Source of the DNA: an uncultured Pseudomonadota bacterium
GTDB taxonomy: Bacteria; Pseudomonadota; Gammaproteobacteria; Methylococcales; Methylomonadaceae
Reading direction: 5' to 3'
NCBI GenBank assembly: GCA_903870545.1
Contig: CAIQDI010000032.1
Location: 61,835 to 125,834, forward strand
DNA length: 64,000 nt
This document shows, one piece after another, positions 1 through 7,400 of this stretch. Numbering within the stretch: position 1 is the stretch's first letter; every line of letters begins with the position of its first letter. The translations under genes were made by a program, and so were the position numbers. The notes beneath the pieces were generated by a model that worked only from the letters and a program-made list of their open reading frames with translations, was not told where the DNA came from and did not search any database.

Positions 1-367
1 TCGGGAGCAGGGCATCTTTGGCGATGATGCGATAATGTTTTTTCCCGTCGTGCTGATAATGCAAAAAAATTAGGCGGCGACTGATGACGGTTGATGGCAG
101 AATTTCAATGGAATCGGTCGCGCCGAATTCAGTCAATCGCCAACCGTTTTCATCGTGATAATTGACCAGCCAATTTTCACGCGCCAATCGTTTTAGCGTT
201 TGCCAACCGTGCCAAAAAACAAGACTCGCCAAACTCACACAAATCAGCCACGGCAACGCATTTATAAAACACGCGATAAACGCCAAACTATAAATTATCA
301 ACAAAATCCGCCGCTGCCAAACTGATTCCGTGATTTTCCAATATGAATCGGACGGCTTCTTTTTCAT
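1..367 (-). CDS. YgfX/CptA-like small inner-membrane protein (3' end outside window)
   Basis: Reading the minus strand from an ATG at 367 gives 122 residues that run off the left edge. The start ATG overlaps the stop of the upstream lipoprotein gene (ATGA), so the two are translationally coupled. The N-terminus is basic and begins MKKKPSDSYW; a hydrophobic hairpin of two membrane segments follows at about residues 18-50, then a soluble part with the pattern ENWLVNYHDENGWRL and KHYRIIAKDALLP. This matches the YgfX (CptA) family: two helices, then a small beta domain with a Trp-rich first strand and a terminal arginine/aspartate region. E. coli YgfX is linked to SdhE and reported to affect MreB and FtsZ; that role is only known there. 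No sdhE is visible here. Family assignment is by pattern only. Confidence 0.55.
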   Translation of the reverse strand, partial: MKKKPSDSYWKITESVWQRRILLIIYSLAFIACFINALPWLICVSLASLVFWHGWQTLKRLARENWLVNYHDENGWRLTEFGATDSIEILPSTVISRRLIFLHYQHDGKKHYRIIAKDALLP

Positions 368-942
368 TGCAACGAACACGCGCCAAGTTGCTGTTGAAAA
401 AGTTGAGCGCGATTAGCGACTTTATTTGAAATCTGTAATAACCACGGTTTTTGATTATAGGTTTGTTTTTGAAAACCGCCGTGACCTTCGTGATAAGCGA
501 GATATAAATTTCTCGTATCGTTTTTGGCAATGCCCAATTTTTTATAACTGGTTTGCGAATACCAACCAATAAAATCACAGGCATCGGCAAACTGATCCCG
601 TTTCGCCGAATTATTACCGCTTTTTCGTTGATAATCGCGCCACGTTTCGTCTTTGGCTTGCGGATAACCGTACGCGCTGCTGCCAAAACCTAACCATGAA
701 AAAAATCCGCTCGGCGGTGCGGCATCGGCGACAAAATGCGATTCTTGGTGCATGATTGCCATTTGCACTGGAATCGGAACGCCCCATTTTTTAAACGTCG
801 CGTTGCTCGCATTATACCAACCGCGTTTTTCTTTGAACGTGGCACACAAATTTTCAGTATTGTGCGGCGTGAGTGGAATGGTGCTGCACGCGGTTAATAA
901 GTAAGTCACGAGGCATAAAACTAAAAGAGAAATTTTCGACAT
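364..942 (-). CDS. Lytic transglycosylase-like (SLT domain) lipoprotein
   Basis: This 192-residue protein has a lipoprotein signal peptide ending in the lipobox LTAC, with the lipidated Cys at residue 19. It should be anchored to a membrane facing the periplasm. The mature part has the lysozyme-like pattern of SLT transglycosylases: a candidate catalytic Glu67 in MHQESHF, then a GYPQA segment, then YLAYHEGHGG, corresponding to the usual ES, GLxQ and AYNxG motifs in modified form. Such enzymes cleave peptidoglycan glycan strands. The modified motifs fit a divergent family of short transglycosylase lipoproteins. It is the first gene of a minus-strand pair with the YgfX-like gene and is divergent from trpC. 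Confidence 0.75.
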   Translation of the reverse strand: MSKISLLVLCLVTYLLTACSTIPLTPHNTENLCATFKEKRGWYNASNATFKKWGVPIPVQMAIMHQESHFVADAAPPSGFFSWLGFGSSAYGYPQAKDETWRDYQRKSGNNSAKRDQFADACDFIGWYSQTSYKKLGIAKNDTRNLYLAYHEGHGGFQKQTYNQKPWLLQISNKVANRAQLFQQQLGACSLQ

Positions 943-1022
943 TGGGTTCGTAAGTGAAAATAAAAAAACACGCCACGATGATTTTGGCGCAATGCTGATA
1001 AAATACCACTTTTAAAGCAAAT

Positions 1023-1054
1023 CCCCCAACCCTCTTCAAAAAGGGGGCTTTTTT
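1023..1054 (+). other. Hairpin with T-tract in the divergent intergenic region
   Basis: CCCCC at 1023-1027 can pair with GGGGG at 1043-1047, followed by C and six T. It resembles a weak terminator or an attenuator-like leader hairpin 30 bases before trpC, but no leader peptide was found. The remaining 140 bases between the transglycosylase gene and trpC hold nothing else recognisable. Confidence 0.25.
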
Positions 1055-1082
1055 AACCTTGAAAATTTTACCTTGAATCTTT

Positions 1083-1883
1083 ATGACTAACACTCCCGAT
1101 ATTTTAAAAACCATTCTCGCCAAAAAAGAAGAAGAAGTGGCGCGTCGCCGCGAGCAAACACCGATTGAAATGCTGCAAGAAATCGGCAGCGGCACTGAAA
1201 AACCGCGTGGGTTTTATGCCGCCTTGCAGCGCAAAGCGTCGTTAAAAAAACCCGCCATTATCGCTGAAATTAAAAAGGCTTCGCCCAGTCAAGGCGTGAT
1301 TCGGGAAGATTTTCAACCCGTGACGATTGCCCAAGATTACGCGATGAATGGTGCGACCTGTTTATCAGTTCTGACCGATAAAGATTTTTTCCAAGGTTCG
1401 GAAGCCTATTTGCAAATGGTACACGATCGTTGTCCGTTGCCCGTTTTGCGTAAAGATTTTATGATTGATGTGTATCAAATTCAGGAAGCGCGGACGTTGG
1501 GCGCGGATTGTATTTTGTTAATTGTTGCCGCGTTGAACGATGCCAAAATGCACGAATTAGCGGATTTTGCGACAAAATTGGGCATGGATATTTTGGTGGA
1601 AGTGCATGACGCTGACGAATTGCAACGCGCGTTGAAACTCGATACCAAGTTGATTGGCATTAACAACCGTAATTTGCGGACGTTTGAAACGAATTTGCAA
1701 ACTACGTTGACGTTGAAAGACGCGATTCCTGACGACCGTTTGGTGATTACCGAAAGCGGCATTCACACGCGCGACGACGTGGAATTGATGTTGGTGAATG
1801 ACGTTTATGCGTTTTTGGTGGGTGAAGCGTTTATGCGCGTGGAAAAATCGGGACAAAAAATGCGCGAGTTATTCGCGTTGTAA
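1083..1883 (+). CDS. trpC: Indole-3-glycerol phosphate synthase
   Basis: TrpC converts 1-(2-carboxyphenylamino)-1-deoxyribulose 5-phosphate to indole-3-glycerol phosphate in tryptophan synthesis. The protein has 266 residues, the usual length for a monofunctional TrpC (no TrpF fusion). The active-site strand [13 protein letters not shown] contains Glu62 and Lys64; [22 protein letters not shown] and [13 protein letters not shown] follow in family order along the TIM barrel. The start is the only good Met before the conserved [13 protein letters not shown] helix, though the Shine-Dalgarno sequence is weak. trpD and trpG are not upstream, so the gene stands alone between a divergent and a convergent neighbour. 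It ends 37 bases from nadC, which runs the other way. Confidence 0.97.
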   Translation: MTNTPDILKTILAKKEEEVARRREQTPIEMLQEIGSGTEKPRGFYAALQRKASLKKPAIIAEIKKASPSQGVIREDFQPVTIAQDYAMNGATCLSVLTDKDFFQGSEAYLQMVHDRCPLPVLRKDFMIDVYQIQEARTLGADCILLIVAALNDAKMHELADFATKLGMDILVEVHDADELQRALKLDTKLIGINNRNLRTFETNLQTTLTLKDAIPDDRLVITESGIHTRDDVELMLVNDVYAFLVGEAFMRVEKSGQKMRELFAL

Positions 1884-1888
1884 CCTTT

Positions 1889-1912
1889 TTGGGCGGGTTC
1901 AAATCCGCCCAA
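1889..1912. terminator. Hairpin between convergent trpC and nadC
   Basis: TTGGGCGG (1889-1896) pairs perfectly with CCGCCCAA (1905-1912) across an 8-base loop. It sits between two convergent stop codons, where a bidirectional terminator is expected, but neither strand has a strong T-tract after the stem. Its GGGCGGGTT-type core matches the dispersed palindromes at 7284-7350 and 53150-53178, so it may be a solitary member of that repeat family acting as a terminator. Confidence 0.5.
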
Positions 1913-1920
1913 CATTTCAA

Positions 1921-2742
1921 TCAAGACACCAACTGAATCCGCAACGACAAATCAATCGCTTGAACATGTTTCGTCAACGCGCCAATCGAAATAAAATCTA
2001 CACCGGTTTCTGCCACTGCGCGAATCGTCGTTAAATCGATATTCCCCGACGCTTCTAATTCTACTTTTCCCGCTGTTAATTCAACGGCTTGACGCAAATC
2101 GACAAGCGTAAAATTATCCAACATAATTCGATTCGGTTTGGCGTTCAGAGCTTGCACCAATTCGGCTAAATTTTCGACTTCGACTTCAATTGGCGCGTCG
2201 CTTTGTTCACGCGCAATTCGTACCGCATCGGCAATGGAACCCGCCGCCATAATGTGATTTTCTTTGATTAACACGCCGTCAAATAAACCAATTCGATGAT
2301 TGAAACAGCCGCCACATTTTACGGCGTATTTTTGCGCGACCCGTAAACTAGGAATGGTTTTGCGTGTGTCCAAAACCTTGCAGCCGGTGCCTTGAACTGC
2401 GTCCGCATATTGGCGTGAAATCGTGGCGGTGGCGGATAACGTTTGCAGCAAATTTAACGCCGTTCGTTCAGCGGTTAATAAGCCTCGCGCGAATCCTGAA
2501 AGCGTGCAAAGTGTGGTATTTTCGGCGACAAATTCCCCTTCGGCAACGTGCCAATCGATAACGACATTCGCGTCTAACTGTTTAAAAACTGCGTCGAACC
2601 ATTCCCGACCGCATAAAACCATCGGTTCGCGCGTCAATAATTCTGCGGTGGCGTGTCGATGTTCAGGAATAATCGCCGCCGTAATATCGCCGTCGCCTAA
2701 ATCTTCTTCTAAAAAAGGTAAAATGTTTATTGTGTTTTTCAT
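1921..2742 (-). CDS. nadC: Nicotinate-nucleotide pyrophosphorylase (quinolinate phosphoribosyltransferase)
   Basis: NadC turns quinolinate and PRPP into nicotinate mononucleotide, the last step unique to de novo NAD synthesis. The 273-residue protein shows the N-terminal LEEDLGDGDIT motif, ERTALNLLQTLS, the substrate-binding LDTRKTIPSLRVAQKYAVKCGG and FNHRIGLFDGVLIKENH segments, then IEVEVENL, IMLDNF and ASGNIDL, all in family order. The ATG at 2742 overlaps the stop of the GIY-YIG-like gene (ATGA), so translation is now coupled to an accessory gene. The N-terminus is a few residues shorter than in many NadC proteins. nadA and nadB are not in the window. Confidence 0.96.
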   Translation of the reverse strand: MKNTINILPFLEEDLGDGDITAAIIPEHRHATAELLTREPMVLCGREWFDAVFKQLDANVVIDWHVAEGEFVAENTTLCTLSGFARGLLTAERTALNLLQTLSATATISRQYADAVQGTGCKVLDTRKTIPSLRVAQKYAVKCGGCFNHRIGLFDGVLIKENHIMAAGSIADAVRIAREQSDAPIEVEVENLAELVQALNAKPNRIMLDNFTLVDLRQAVELTAGKVELEASGNIDLTTIRAVAETGVDFISIGALTKHVQAIDLSLRIQLVS

Positions 2743-3074
2743 TCGAGTTTCTCAATTTTGGTTTCAATCATATTAAGTTTTTTAAAAACTAATTGCTCCG
2801 CACCGTAACAATCCGAAGTAGCGGTTTCAGTTATGAATTCATAATATACGTTTGAACCTTGGTCTTTTGCATCGTCGGTCAACCGTTTCGCTCTAACTTT
2901 GCCGCCTTGTGTTGATTCGCCAATTTTATAAAGGTCTGTTTTCCTTTTGCCCATTTTATGGTGGTCAACCATTTCGCACAAAATATAAACAATTCCAGCT
3001 TTGCCTGCATTTTGCCCATAAGTGTTAAAGGATGTAGATGCTTTTTTTATTTTCCTGTTACGAATAATTGCCAT
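2739..3074 (-). CDS. GIY-YIG/T5orf172-like small protein
   Basis: The 111-residue protein contains GIVYIL (about residue 28), then LYKIGES, RAKRL and a downstream Glu in YGAEQLVFKKL. This is the order of the T5orf172/MUG113 branch of the GIY-YIG nuclease superfamily: GIY and YIG strands, catalytic Arg, metal-binding Glu. The motif spacing fits, but activity is not established. The gene has a good ribosome binding site (AGGA) and ends in the nadC start codon (ATGA). Its last ten codons (MIETKIEKLE) and the overlapping ATG belong to a 35-bp sequence repeated almost exactly at the end of the restriction-modification gene at 50672. It opens an accessory island with a toxin-antitoxin pair and a dynamin-like GTPase. 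Solitary T5orf172 proteins often occur in phages and mobile regions. Confidence 0.6.
   Translation of the reverse strand: MAIIRNRKIKKASTSFNTYGQNAGKAGIVYILCEMVDHHKMGKRKTDLYKIGESTQGGKVRAKRLTDDAKDQGSNVYYEFITETATSDCYGAEQLVFKKLNMIETKIEKLE
2740..2774 (-). repeat. 35-bp tail repeat, copy 1 (GIY-YIG 3' end / nadC start)
   Basis: This segment matches 50673-50707 at 32 of 35 positions (mismatches at 2744, 2749 and 2757). It covers the last codons and stop of the GIY-YIG-like gene and the ATG of nadC. See the finding on the shared tail. Confidence 0.8.
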
Positions 3075-3094
3075 GATAAATTCCTGTTTGTGGG

Positions 3095-3364
3095 TTATTT
3101 GTAAATTTCTTTGCGGTCGCCAACAGCGATAACGTGAACGATGAGTTTGTGATTATTCACTTCGTACAAAATTCTGTAATTACCTGCGCGAATTCTAAAG
3201 CAAGGCGACATTTTCTTTTTACCTTTTAATTTTTTAATTCCGTCTTGATACGGATTTTCGGCGAGGCTGTAAATCACGTCTAAAATTTGAGCAATTTCGG
3301 CATTGGGTAATTTTTCTAATTCTTTTTCAGCCGAAGTCTTGATGACAACTTTAAATTTTGCCAT
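3095..3364 (-). CDS. RelE/ParE-family toxin
   Basis: The 89-residue basic protein has the RelE fold pattern: FKVVIKTSAEKELEKLP at the N-terminus, a helical LDVIYSLAENPY, then the beta sheet with FRIRAGNYRILYEVNN, and a C-terminal VHVIAVGDRKEIYK. The arginines in the RIRAGNYRILYEV strand and in GDRKEIY are where RelE-type ribosome-dependent mRNA interferases carry active-site residues. Its start lies 14 bases inside the upstream antitoxin gene, the classic coupled antitoxin-toxin order. Whether it cuts mRNA or poisons gyrase (ParE) cannot be told from the sequence. Confidence 0.85.
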   Translation of the reverse strand: MAKFKVVIKTSAEKELEKLPNAEIAQILDVIYSLAENPYQDGIKKLKGKKKMSPCFRIRAGNYRILYEVNNHKLIVHVIAVGDRKEIYK

Positions 3365-3578
3365 TTGCTTTTAATCTCATCACTACATCTTCTAAAGAGC
3401 TACAGGGTTCATTTTCACGGGTTTTGATTAACGCTAAATCGTCTAAATCTTCTTCTGAATTAAGATAAGTTTGAAGCGCGTCAACCAAAAACGCATTAAG
3501 TGATTTTTGGTTGGCGTGGGCAAGATACTGAAGCTCTTGCGCGAGGGATTCGGATGCGTCGAATGTGATGGTTGTCAT
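3351..3578 (-). CDS. Antitoxin of the RelE-type pair (ribbon-helix-helix-like)
   Basis: This 75-residue acidic protein starts with a short strand (MTTITFDAS) and a helix-turn-helix-sized segment (LAQELQYLAHANQKSLNAFLVDAL), as in ribbon-helix-helix antitoxins. A C-terminal acidic tail (SLEDVVMRLKANGKI) would wrap the toxin. A strong ribosome binding site (AACAGGAATCC) precedes the ATG, and the end overlaps the toxin start by 14 bases. Autoregulation of the operon by the antitoxin is usual for the class but no operator was identified. Confidence 0.75.
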   Translation of the reverse strand: MTTITFDASESLAQELQYLAHANQKSLNAFLVDALQTYLNSEEDLDDLALIKTRENEPCSSLEDVVMRLKANGKI

Positions 3579-3623
3579 GGTGGATTCCTGTTTTGGTTTG
3601 TTGTGAAATTTACCCGAAGAGAT

Positions 3624-4232
3624 TTAAAGCTCCGCTTCACTCGCGTTTATCGCCTCGACAAACGCCCGAATTTCGTCATTTTCAACCCGCGAATAAAGTT
3701 CTAAAACGGGCAACGTTAAATCAATCGACGTAAACGTAATGTCATCGTCAATATAATAAAAACGGGATTGCCAGCCTTCAGATTTTCGGCAAACTTCAAT
3801 TTCCACGCGGTCTTGTTCAATCAAAACGTATTCTTCTAAACTGGGAATGCGTTGATAAATCTGACGCTTCAACGTGCGGTTATATTTGCGCGTTGAATTT
3901 GACAATACTTCAATAATAATGCGCGGCGATTCGGTGTAATAATCGTCGTTGTCATCATTATTACAAACCACCATCACGTCAGGATAAAAGTATTTTCCGC
4001 CTTTATCCGCACGCAATTTAATGTCAGAATTGAAGGCTTCACACGGCGTGTTTTTCAGATGCCGATACAATTCACCGCAAACGTTGAAAACCAATCGCTG
4101 GTGATTTTTGCTCGCGCCCGCCATCGCATAAACTTCGCCATCGATGTATTCGTGTTTAATTTCGCTGATTTTTTCACCGTCGAGATAGTCTTGTTCGCTG
4201 ATGAAATCCGCTTGAAAATTGGGTAAATTCAT
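3624..4232 (-). CDS. Uma2-family (DUF820) putative PD-(D/E)XK endonuclease, paralog 1
   Basis: The 202-residue protein has the full Uma2 signature: HEYIDGEVYAMAGASKNHQ at the N-terminal third, then YFYPDVMVVC (the PD of the nuclease core) and IIIEVLSNSTRKYN (the E-x-x-S strand), then LEEYVLIEQDRVEIEVCRK. Uma2 proteins have a restriction-endonuclease fold and are abundant in cyanobacteria and filamentous sulfur bacteria; their biological role is not known. A close paralog lies at 23367-23960, with long identical stretches such as ISEIKHEYIDG and VYAMAGASKNHQR. Both copies sit near a DUF4160/DUF2442 pair. Confidence 0.85.
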   Translation of the reverse strand: MNLPNFQADFISEQDYLDGEKISEIKHEYIDGEVYAMAGASKNHQRLVFNVCGELYRHLKNTPCEAFNSDIKLRADKGGKYFYPDVMVVCNNDDNDDYYTESPRIIIEVLSNSTRKYNRTLKRQIYQRIPSLEEYVLIEQDRVEIEVCRKSEGWQSRFYYIDDDITFTSIDLTLPVLELYSRVENDEIRAFVEAINASEAEL

Positions 4233-4270
4233 TTTGCTACTCCAAATGCTGTTACGCAGTTTTTTATTGT

Positions 4271-4355
4271 GTAGGGGTTCACTGCGTGAACCCGCCCAAA
4301 CAGAACTTTTGATGATAAGTTTTGTGTATGGCGGGCGTACGCAGTACGCCCCTAC
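4271..4355. repeat. Composite paired-palindrome element
   Basis: Two hairpins sit in inverted array. GGGTTCAC/GTGAACCC (arms 4275-4282 and 4286-4293, loop TGC) and GGGCGTAC/GTACGCCC (arms 4333-4340 and 4344-4351, loop GCA) are enclosed by outer GTAGGGG and CCCCTAC. It has the same architecture as the element at 7284-7350 and fills the gap between the Uma2 and dynamin-like genes. It resembles REP/BIME-type intergenic repeats and may also stop transcription of the GTPase gene. Confidence 0.7.
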
Positions 4356-4367
4356 GAAATTGAAAAG

Positions 4368-6695
4368 TTAAAATACGTTGCTATAACTGTCGCGGATTTC
4401 TTTCAATTCCAACGCTAACTCGCGGCGCATTTGGAAATCGCGGCGCGTGTGAGCGATGTTGTACGGAATCAGCGGATTGCGTTCATATTTCACGGCGGTG
4501 CGAATAATGCCAATCCATTGCCGGTCATTGTCTTCCATTTCTTTGAAACGGTTACGAATGCGCTCCAATTCTTGATTACAATAAGTAATAAACCCCGCTG
4601 CGTAAAATACGCTGTTTTTCAAATAATCCTGCAACGCCGCCAAATCGCCGTTAATTTCGTCCACGACTTGTTCAAAATTAGTCGGTTCAGCGGCTTTTTC
4701 GATTTCTTTAATCGCGGCGGCAACTTCGGTTGTGATGGCTTCGGCAACGGCTTTTGCCGCACCACGTCGCGCCGGAACTACTTTCAAAACTGCCCACAAA
4801 CCATTCCGCAAATAATGCGTTAAACCGCCGTCTTGTTTGGTTTTATCATCACCGTGATAAAACGCCTCTAACGTTTTAATTTCTGCTGCGCGTTCACTCA
4901 ATAAACGGTCACGCGCTTGCAACGGTTTGGCGATAAACGCTTCCACCGCGACGCGCCCAAAACGTAAAAATAACACCTGAAAACCGTGCCGAATTCGCGC
5001 TTGTTCAATGCTTTCGTCTAAATGGGAATGCAGCAAATTACGGCGCACGTCTTCGGTTTCCCACAGTAATTCCTGAATTTTTCGCACAATGCCATCAATC
5101 AACGCTTGCAAGGCTTGCGCGAGTTGGTCAGTCAATTCGTTTTCAAATTTCTTTTGAATTTCGCGGAATAATTCTTCGCGGATTTTGTAATTTCCTTCGC
5201 GTGCATCTGGCATGGAAAGCGTGCCGCCCGCCGTGTAAATGCGCTTTAATTCTTCGGGTTGCGCGGTGATTAAATTCGATAATAACGCTTCGATTTTTTG
5301 GTCATAAGCCGAACGCAATGCCGCCAATTCTTCATGTTCTGCGCCCAATGAATCAGCTTCGGCTCGCCCTTGAATGCTTTCTGCGTACCACATATCGAAA
5401 TCTTTTTTGATGCGTTGCCATTCGCGTCCCCACCATTGATTGAATTCTTTGCCGAGCAAATCATCTTCTTGGCGGTCATTTTCAGCGACTGTGCCGTAAA
5501 TCGGTTCGAGTTTGCCCAACATTTCGGTTGCCAATTGGCGCGTCGCATTCACCAACGCATCACAACGCTTTTGCAAAACGCCGGAACGTTCGTTGTCGAT
5601 ATAAAAATTCACCGCCTCTTTTAACGCATTCATGCCGTCGGGAATGCCTAATTTTTTCAGTTTATTTTTATCGTCGGCACTTTTTGAACGGCGCAACGTG
5701 TCATCGGTTGGAATGCCAAACTCGACCAAATGCGACCGCGCACAAACCGGCAATAATCGGCGTTCCGGCACATCCGCCCAAAAAGTTTTGTGTTTCGCCA
5801 ACGTATCACGAAAATCAATTTGGTCGTCCATCGCGTCGGCTTGCGTCAATACCACAAACACTTTATCCGACACGCGCAAACTCGGGTCTTCGGCATCGGC
5901 GACGAGTAACATTTCTTTTTCAGGGCCCGTAATCGACGGCTGTTTCATTTCTTTGGCGTAAATAATCGCGTCGCAATTTCGCAACCGGTCAACCGCTTGT
6001 TCGGCGTGCATCAAAATTCCCGAATTAAATCCTGGCACATCGTGAAAAATAATGTCGCGGTCACTTCGCAAGCGCACGGTTTTCAATTGAATCCGTTTAA
6101 TCGCCAACGCTTGAGCGCGGTTTTTGAAAATCGCCGATTGCAATAAATCACTGATTTCGCCAATGTCTAAAAAAGATTGTTTAAATCCATTTTTTAATTT
6201 GGTGAATTCATAAATCTGATTAAGATTTTTTTCGGTATCGTTGAAATCTTCCTGAATTTCTTTCTTTTCTTTATCGCTCAACAACGCGCCCGCCAAAGCG
6301 TCTTGACGTTGTTTTTGCAGCAGCGCAATTTCTTCGCGGCTGTAATACTGAATCGATAATAATTGGTCTTGTTCCGTTTGCGCCGACCAAATTTCCGTGC
6401 TGGTAAACGTGCAACGTTCACGCGCAGACGGCAAAATTTCTTGCCCCAGCCACGCATTGAGCAACGCGCTTTTGCCCGCTTTTTCCAAACCAATCACCGC
6501 AACTTCAAATCGATTGGCGCGTAATCGTTCCAATTGTCGATTCAAACGGTCGTGTTCAAATTCAAGTTTTTGCAGCATTTCTGGCGATAATTCCACGCCG
6601 GTTTTATTGCTCAATGTCATCAATTTGTCGGATAACACCGACGTTTTTTCTAAGCGTGTGAGTTGTTTCGCACACGTTTCTTGCCAATTTGCCAT
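4368..6695 (-). CDS. Dynamin-like GTPase
   Basis: The 775-residue protein carries a dynamin-type GTPase domain. The P-loop GLEKAGKS is at residues 69-76, a switch I Thr lies in RCTFTSTEIW, the G3 motif DVPG is at 219-222, and TQAD at 284-287 stands in place of the G4 (N/T)KxD. A long helical region follows (about 380-775) with an amphipathic, Arg-rich middle, as in bacterial dynamin-like stalks. A 30-residue insertion between switch I and G3 is predicted coiled coil. Bacterial dynamins remodel membranes; some act in stress survival or phage defence. No partner dynamin gene is adjacent, unlike the usual bacterial tandem pairs. It lies in an accessory island with a toxin-antitoxin pair and nuclease-like genes, so a defence role is an inference. 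Confidence 0.8.
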   Translation of the reverse strand: MANWQETCAKQLTRLEKTSVLSDKLMTLSNKTGVELSPEMLQKLEFEHDRLNRQLERLRANRFEVAVIGLEKAGKSALLNAWLGQEILPSARERCTFTSTEIWSAQTEQDQLLSIQYYSREEIALLQKQRQDALAGALLSDKEKKEIQEDFNDTEKNLNQIYEFTKLKNGFKQSFLDIGEISDLLQSAIFKNRAQALAIKRIQLKTVRLRSDRDIIFHDVPGFNSGILMHAEQAVDRLRNCDAIIYAKEMKQPSITGPEKEMLLVADAEDPSLRVSDKVFVVLTQADAMDDQIDFRDTLAKHKTFWADVPERRLLPVCARSHLVEFGIPTDDTLRRSKSADDKNKLKKLGIPDGMNALKEAVNFYIDNERSGVLQKRCDALVNATRQLATEMLGKLEPIYGTVAENDRQEDDLLGKEFNQWWGREWQRIKKDFDMWYAESIQGRAEADSLGAEHEELAALRSAYDQKIEALLSNLITAQPEELKRIYTAGGTLSMPDAREGNYKIREELFREIQKKFENELTDQLAQALQALIDGIVRKIQELLWETEDVRRNLLHSHLDESIEQARIRHGFQVLFLRFGRVAVEAFIAKPLQARDRLLSERAAEIKTLEAFYHGDDKTKQDGGLTHYLRNGLWAVLKVVPARRGAAKAVAEAITTEVAAAIKEIEKAAEPTNFEQVVDEINGDLAALQDYLKNSVFYAAGFITYCNQELERIRNRFKEMEDNDRQWIGIIRTAVKYERNPLIPYNIAHTRRDFQMRRELALELKEIRDSYSNVF

Positions 6696-6732
6696 GAACG
6701 ATTCCAGTTAAAAATTATTAAAATAAATGAAG

Positions 6733-6978
6733 TTACACCAGTACAGAAAAGTCATAAAGCGTTTCGGGCGCAATATCAATTTCGCCCTCTAACCACGTCA
6801 CGGTTCCATAATCAATACGAACTTGCTCAAACAAACTCAGTGTTACAAGCCGATTCCACGGTTTCATTTTTAACAAAGGCTTCATGTCAAAACGTCTACA
6901 TTCGCCATTTGAAAACTCAAGCTCAAGGTGAAAATCGGCGGCAGTTTTTACGGTAATTACATCGATACACATTGGCAA
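6733..6978 (-). CDS. DUF2442-family protein, copy 1
   Basis: An 81-residue protein with the DUF2442 pattern: an N-terminal beta hairpin (DVITVKTAADFHLELEFSNGE), then RRFDMKPLL and a C-terminal YGTVTWLEGEIDIAPETLYD. The function is unknown. The gene follows the DUF4160 gene by 3 bases, the same order as at 21736-22259, so the two are a conserved unit. Some annotate the pair as toxin-antitoxin-like, but nothing here shows toxicity. Confidence 0.85.
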   Translation of the reverse strand: MPMCIDVITVKTAADFHLELEFSNGECRRFDMKPLLKMKPWNRLVTLSLFEQVRIDYGTVTWLEGEIDIAPETLYDFSVLV

Positions 6979-6981
6979 AAC

Positions 6982-7251
6982 TCACTGAAGGGGCGCGATT
7001 CTAAACGGTGCGTCACCATTCACGGCTAATTCCCAATCAAGCATCAAATCTTCCTTGTGAATATCAATCCAAACTTGCACCATTTTTAACTGTTTTGGTG
7101 GCAACGAACCTTGTAAAACTTCGCCATTTTCAATCGCAATCGAGGCTTCATCACCTTGATAACGCGCATGAATGTGTGGTGAGTTTTGGCGTTTGTTATC
7201 TCGAAAAAACATCAACACTAAAATTCCGTAAAACATACTAATCGCTGGCAT
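6982..7251 (-). CDS. DUF4160-family protein, copy 1
   Basis: An 89-residue protein with the DUF4160 signature MPAISMFYGILVLMFFRD followed by SPHIHARYQGDEASIAI and an acidic C-terminal half. The His-x-His (PHIHARY) is typical of the family and could bind metal, though function is unknown. It is the upstream partner of the DUF2442 gene. The second copy at 22011-22259 differs markedly in sequence, so the two pairs are not a recent duplication. Confidence 0.85.
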   Translation of the reverse strand: MPAISMFYGILVLMFFRDNKRQNSPHIHARYQGDEASIAIENGEVLQGSLPPKQLKMVQVWIDIHKEDLMLDWELAVNGDAPFRIAPLQ

Positions 7252-7283
7252 AACAAACCTCCCAAAAAATCAAAACTATCAAT

Positions 7284-7350
7284 GTAAGGGCGGGTTCCAA
7301 ACCCGCCCTCATTACGACATGTTCAGGGCGGGTTTAGAACCCGCCCCTAC
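7284..7350. repeat. Composite paired-palindrome element
   Basis: Two near-identical hairpins with arms GGGCGGGTT/AACCCGCCC lie at 7288-7308 and 7326-7346 (loops CCA and TAG), bounded by GTAAGGG and CCCCTAC. The same hairpin occurs singly at 53150-53178. The element lies between the 3' end of the DUF1566 gene and the DUF4160 start, and could terminate or buffer transcription between them. The rest of 7252-7400 holds nothing recognisable. Confidence 0.75.
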
Positions 7351-7400
7351 CAATGCGCCTCAACAATCAAAAGCCAAAACAAAAGGAAAAAACACTGTCG

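Noticed and set aside
854..1195. 113-residue minus-strand frame between the transglycosylase gene and trpC
   Set aside because: It overlaps both genes out of frame and crosses the intergenic hairpin.
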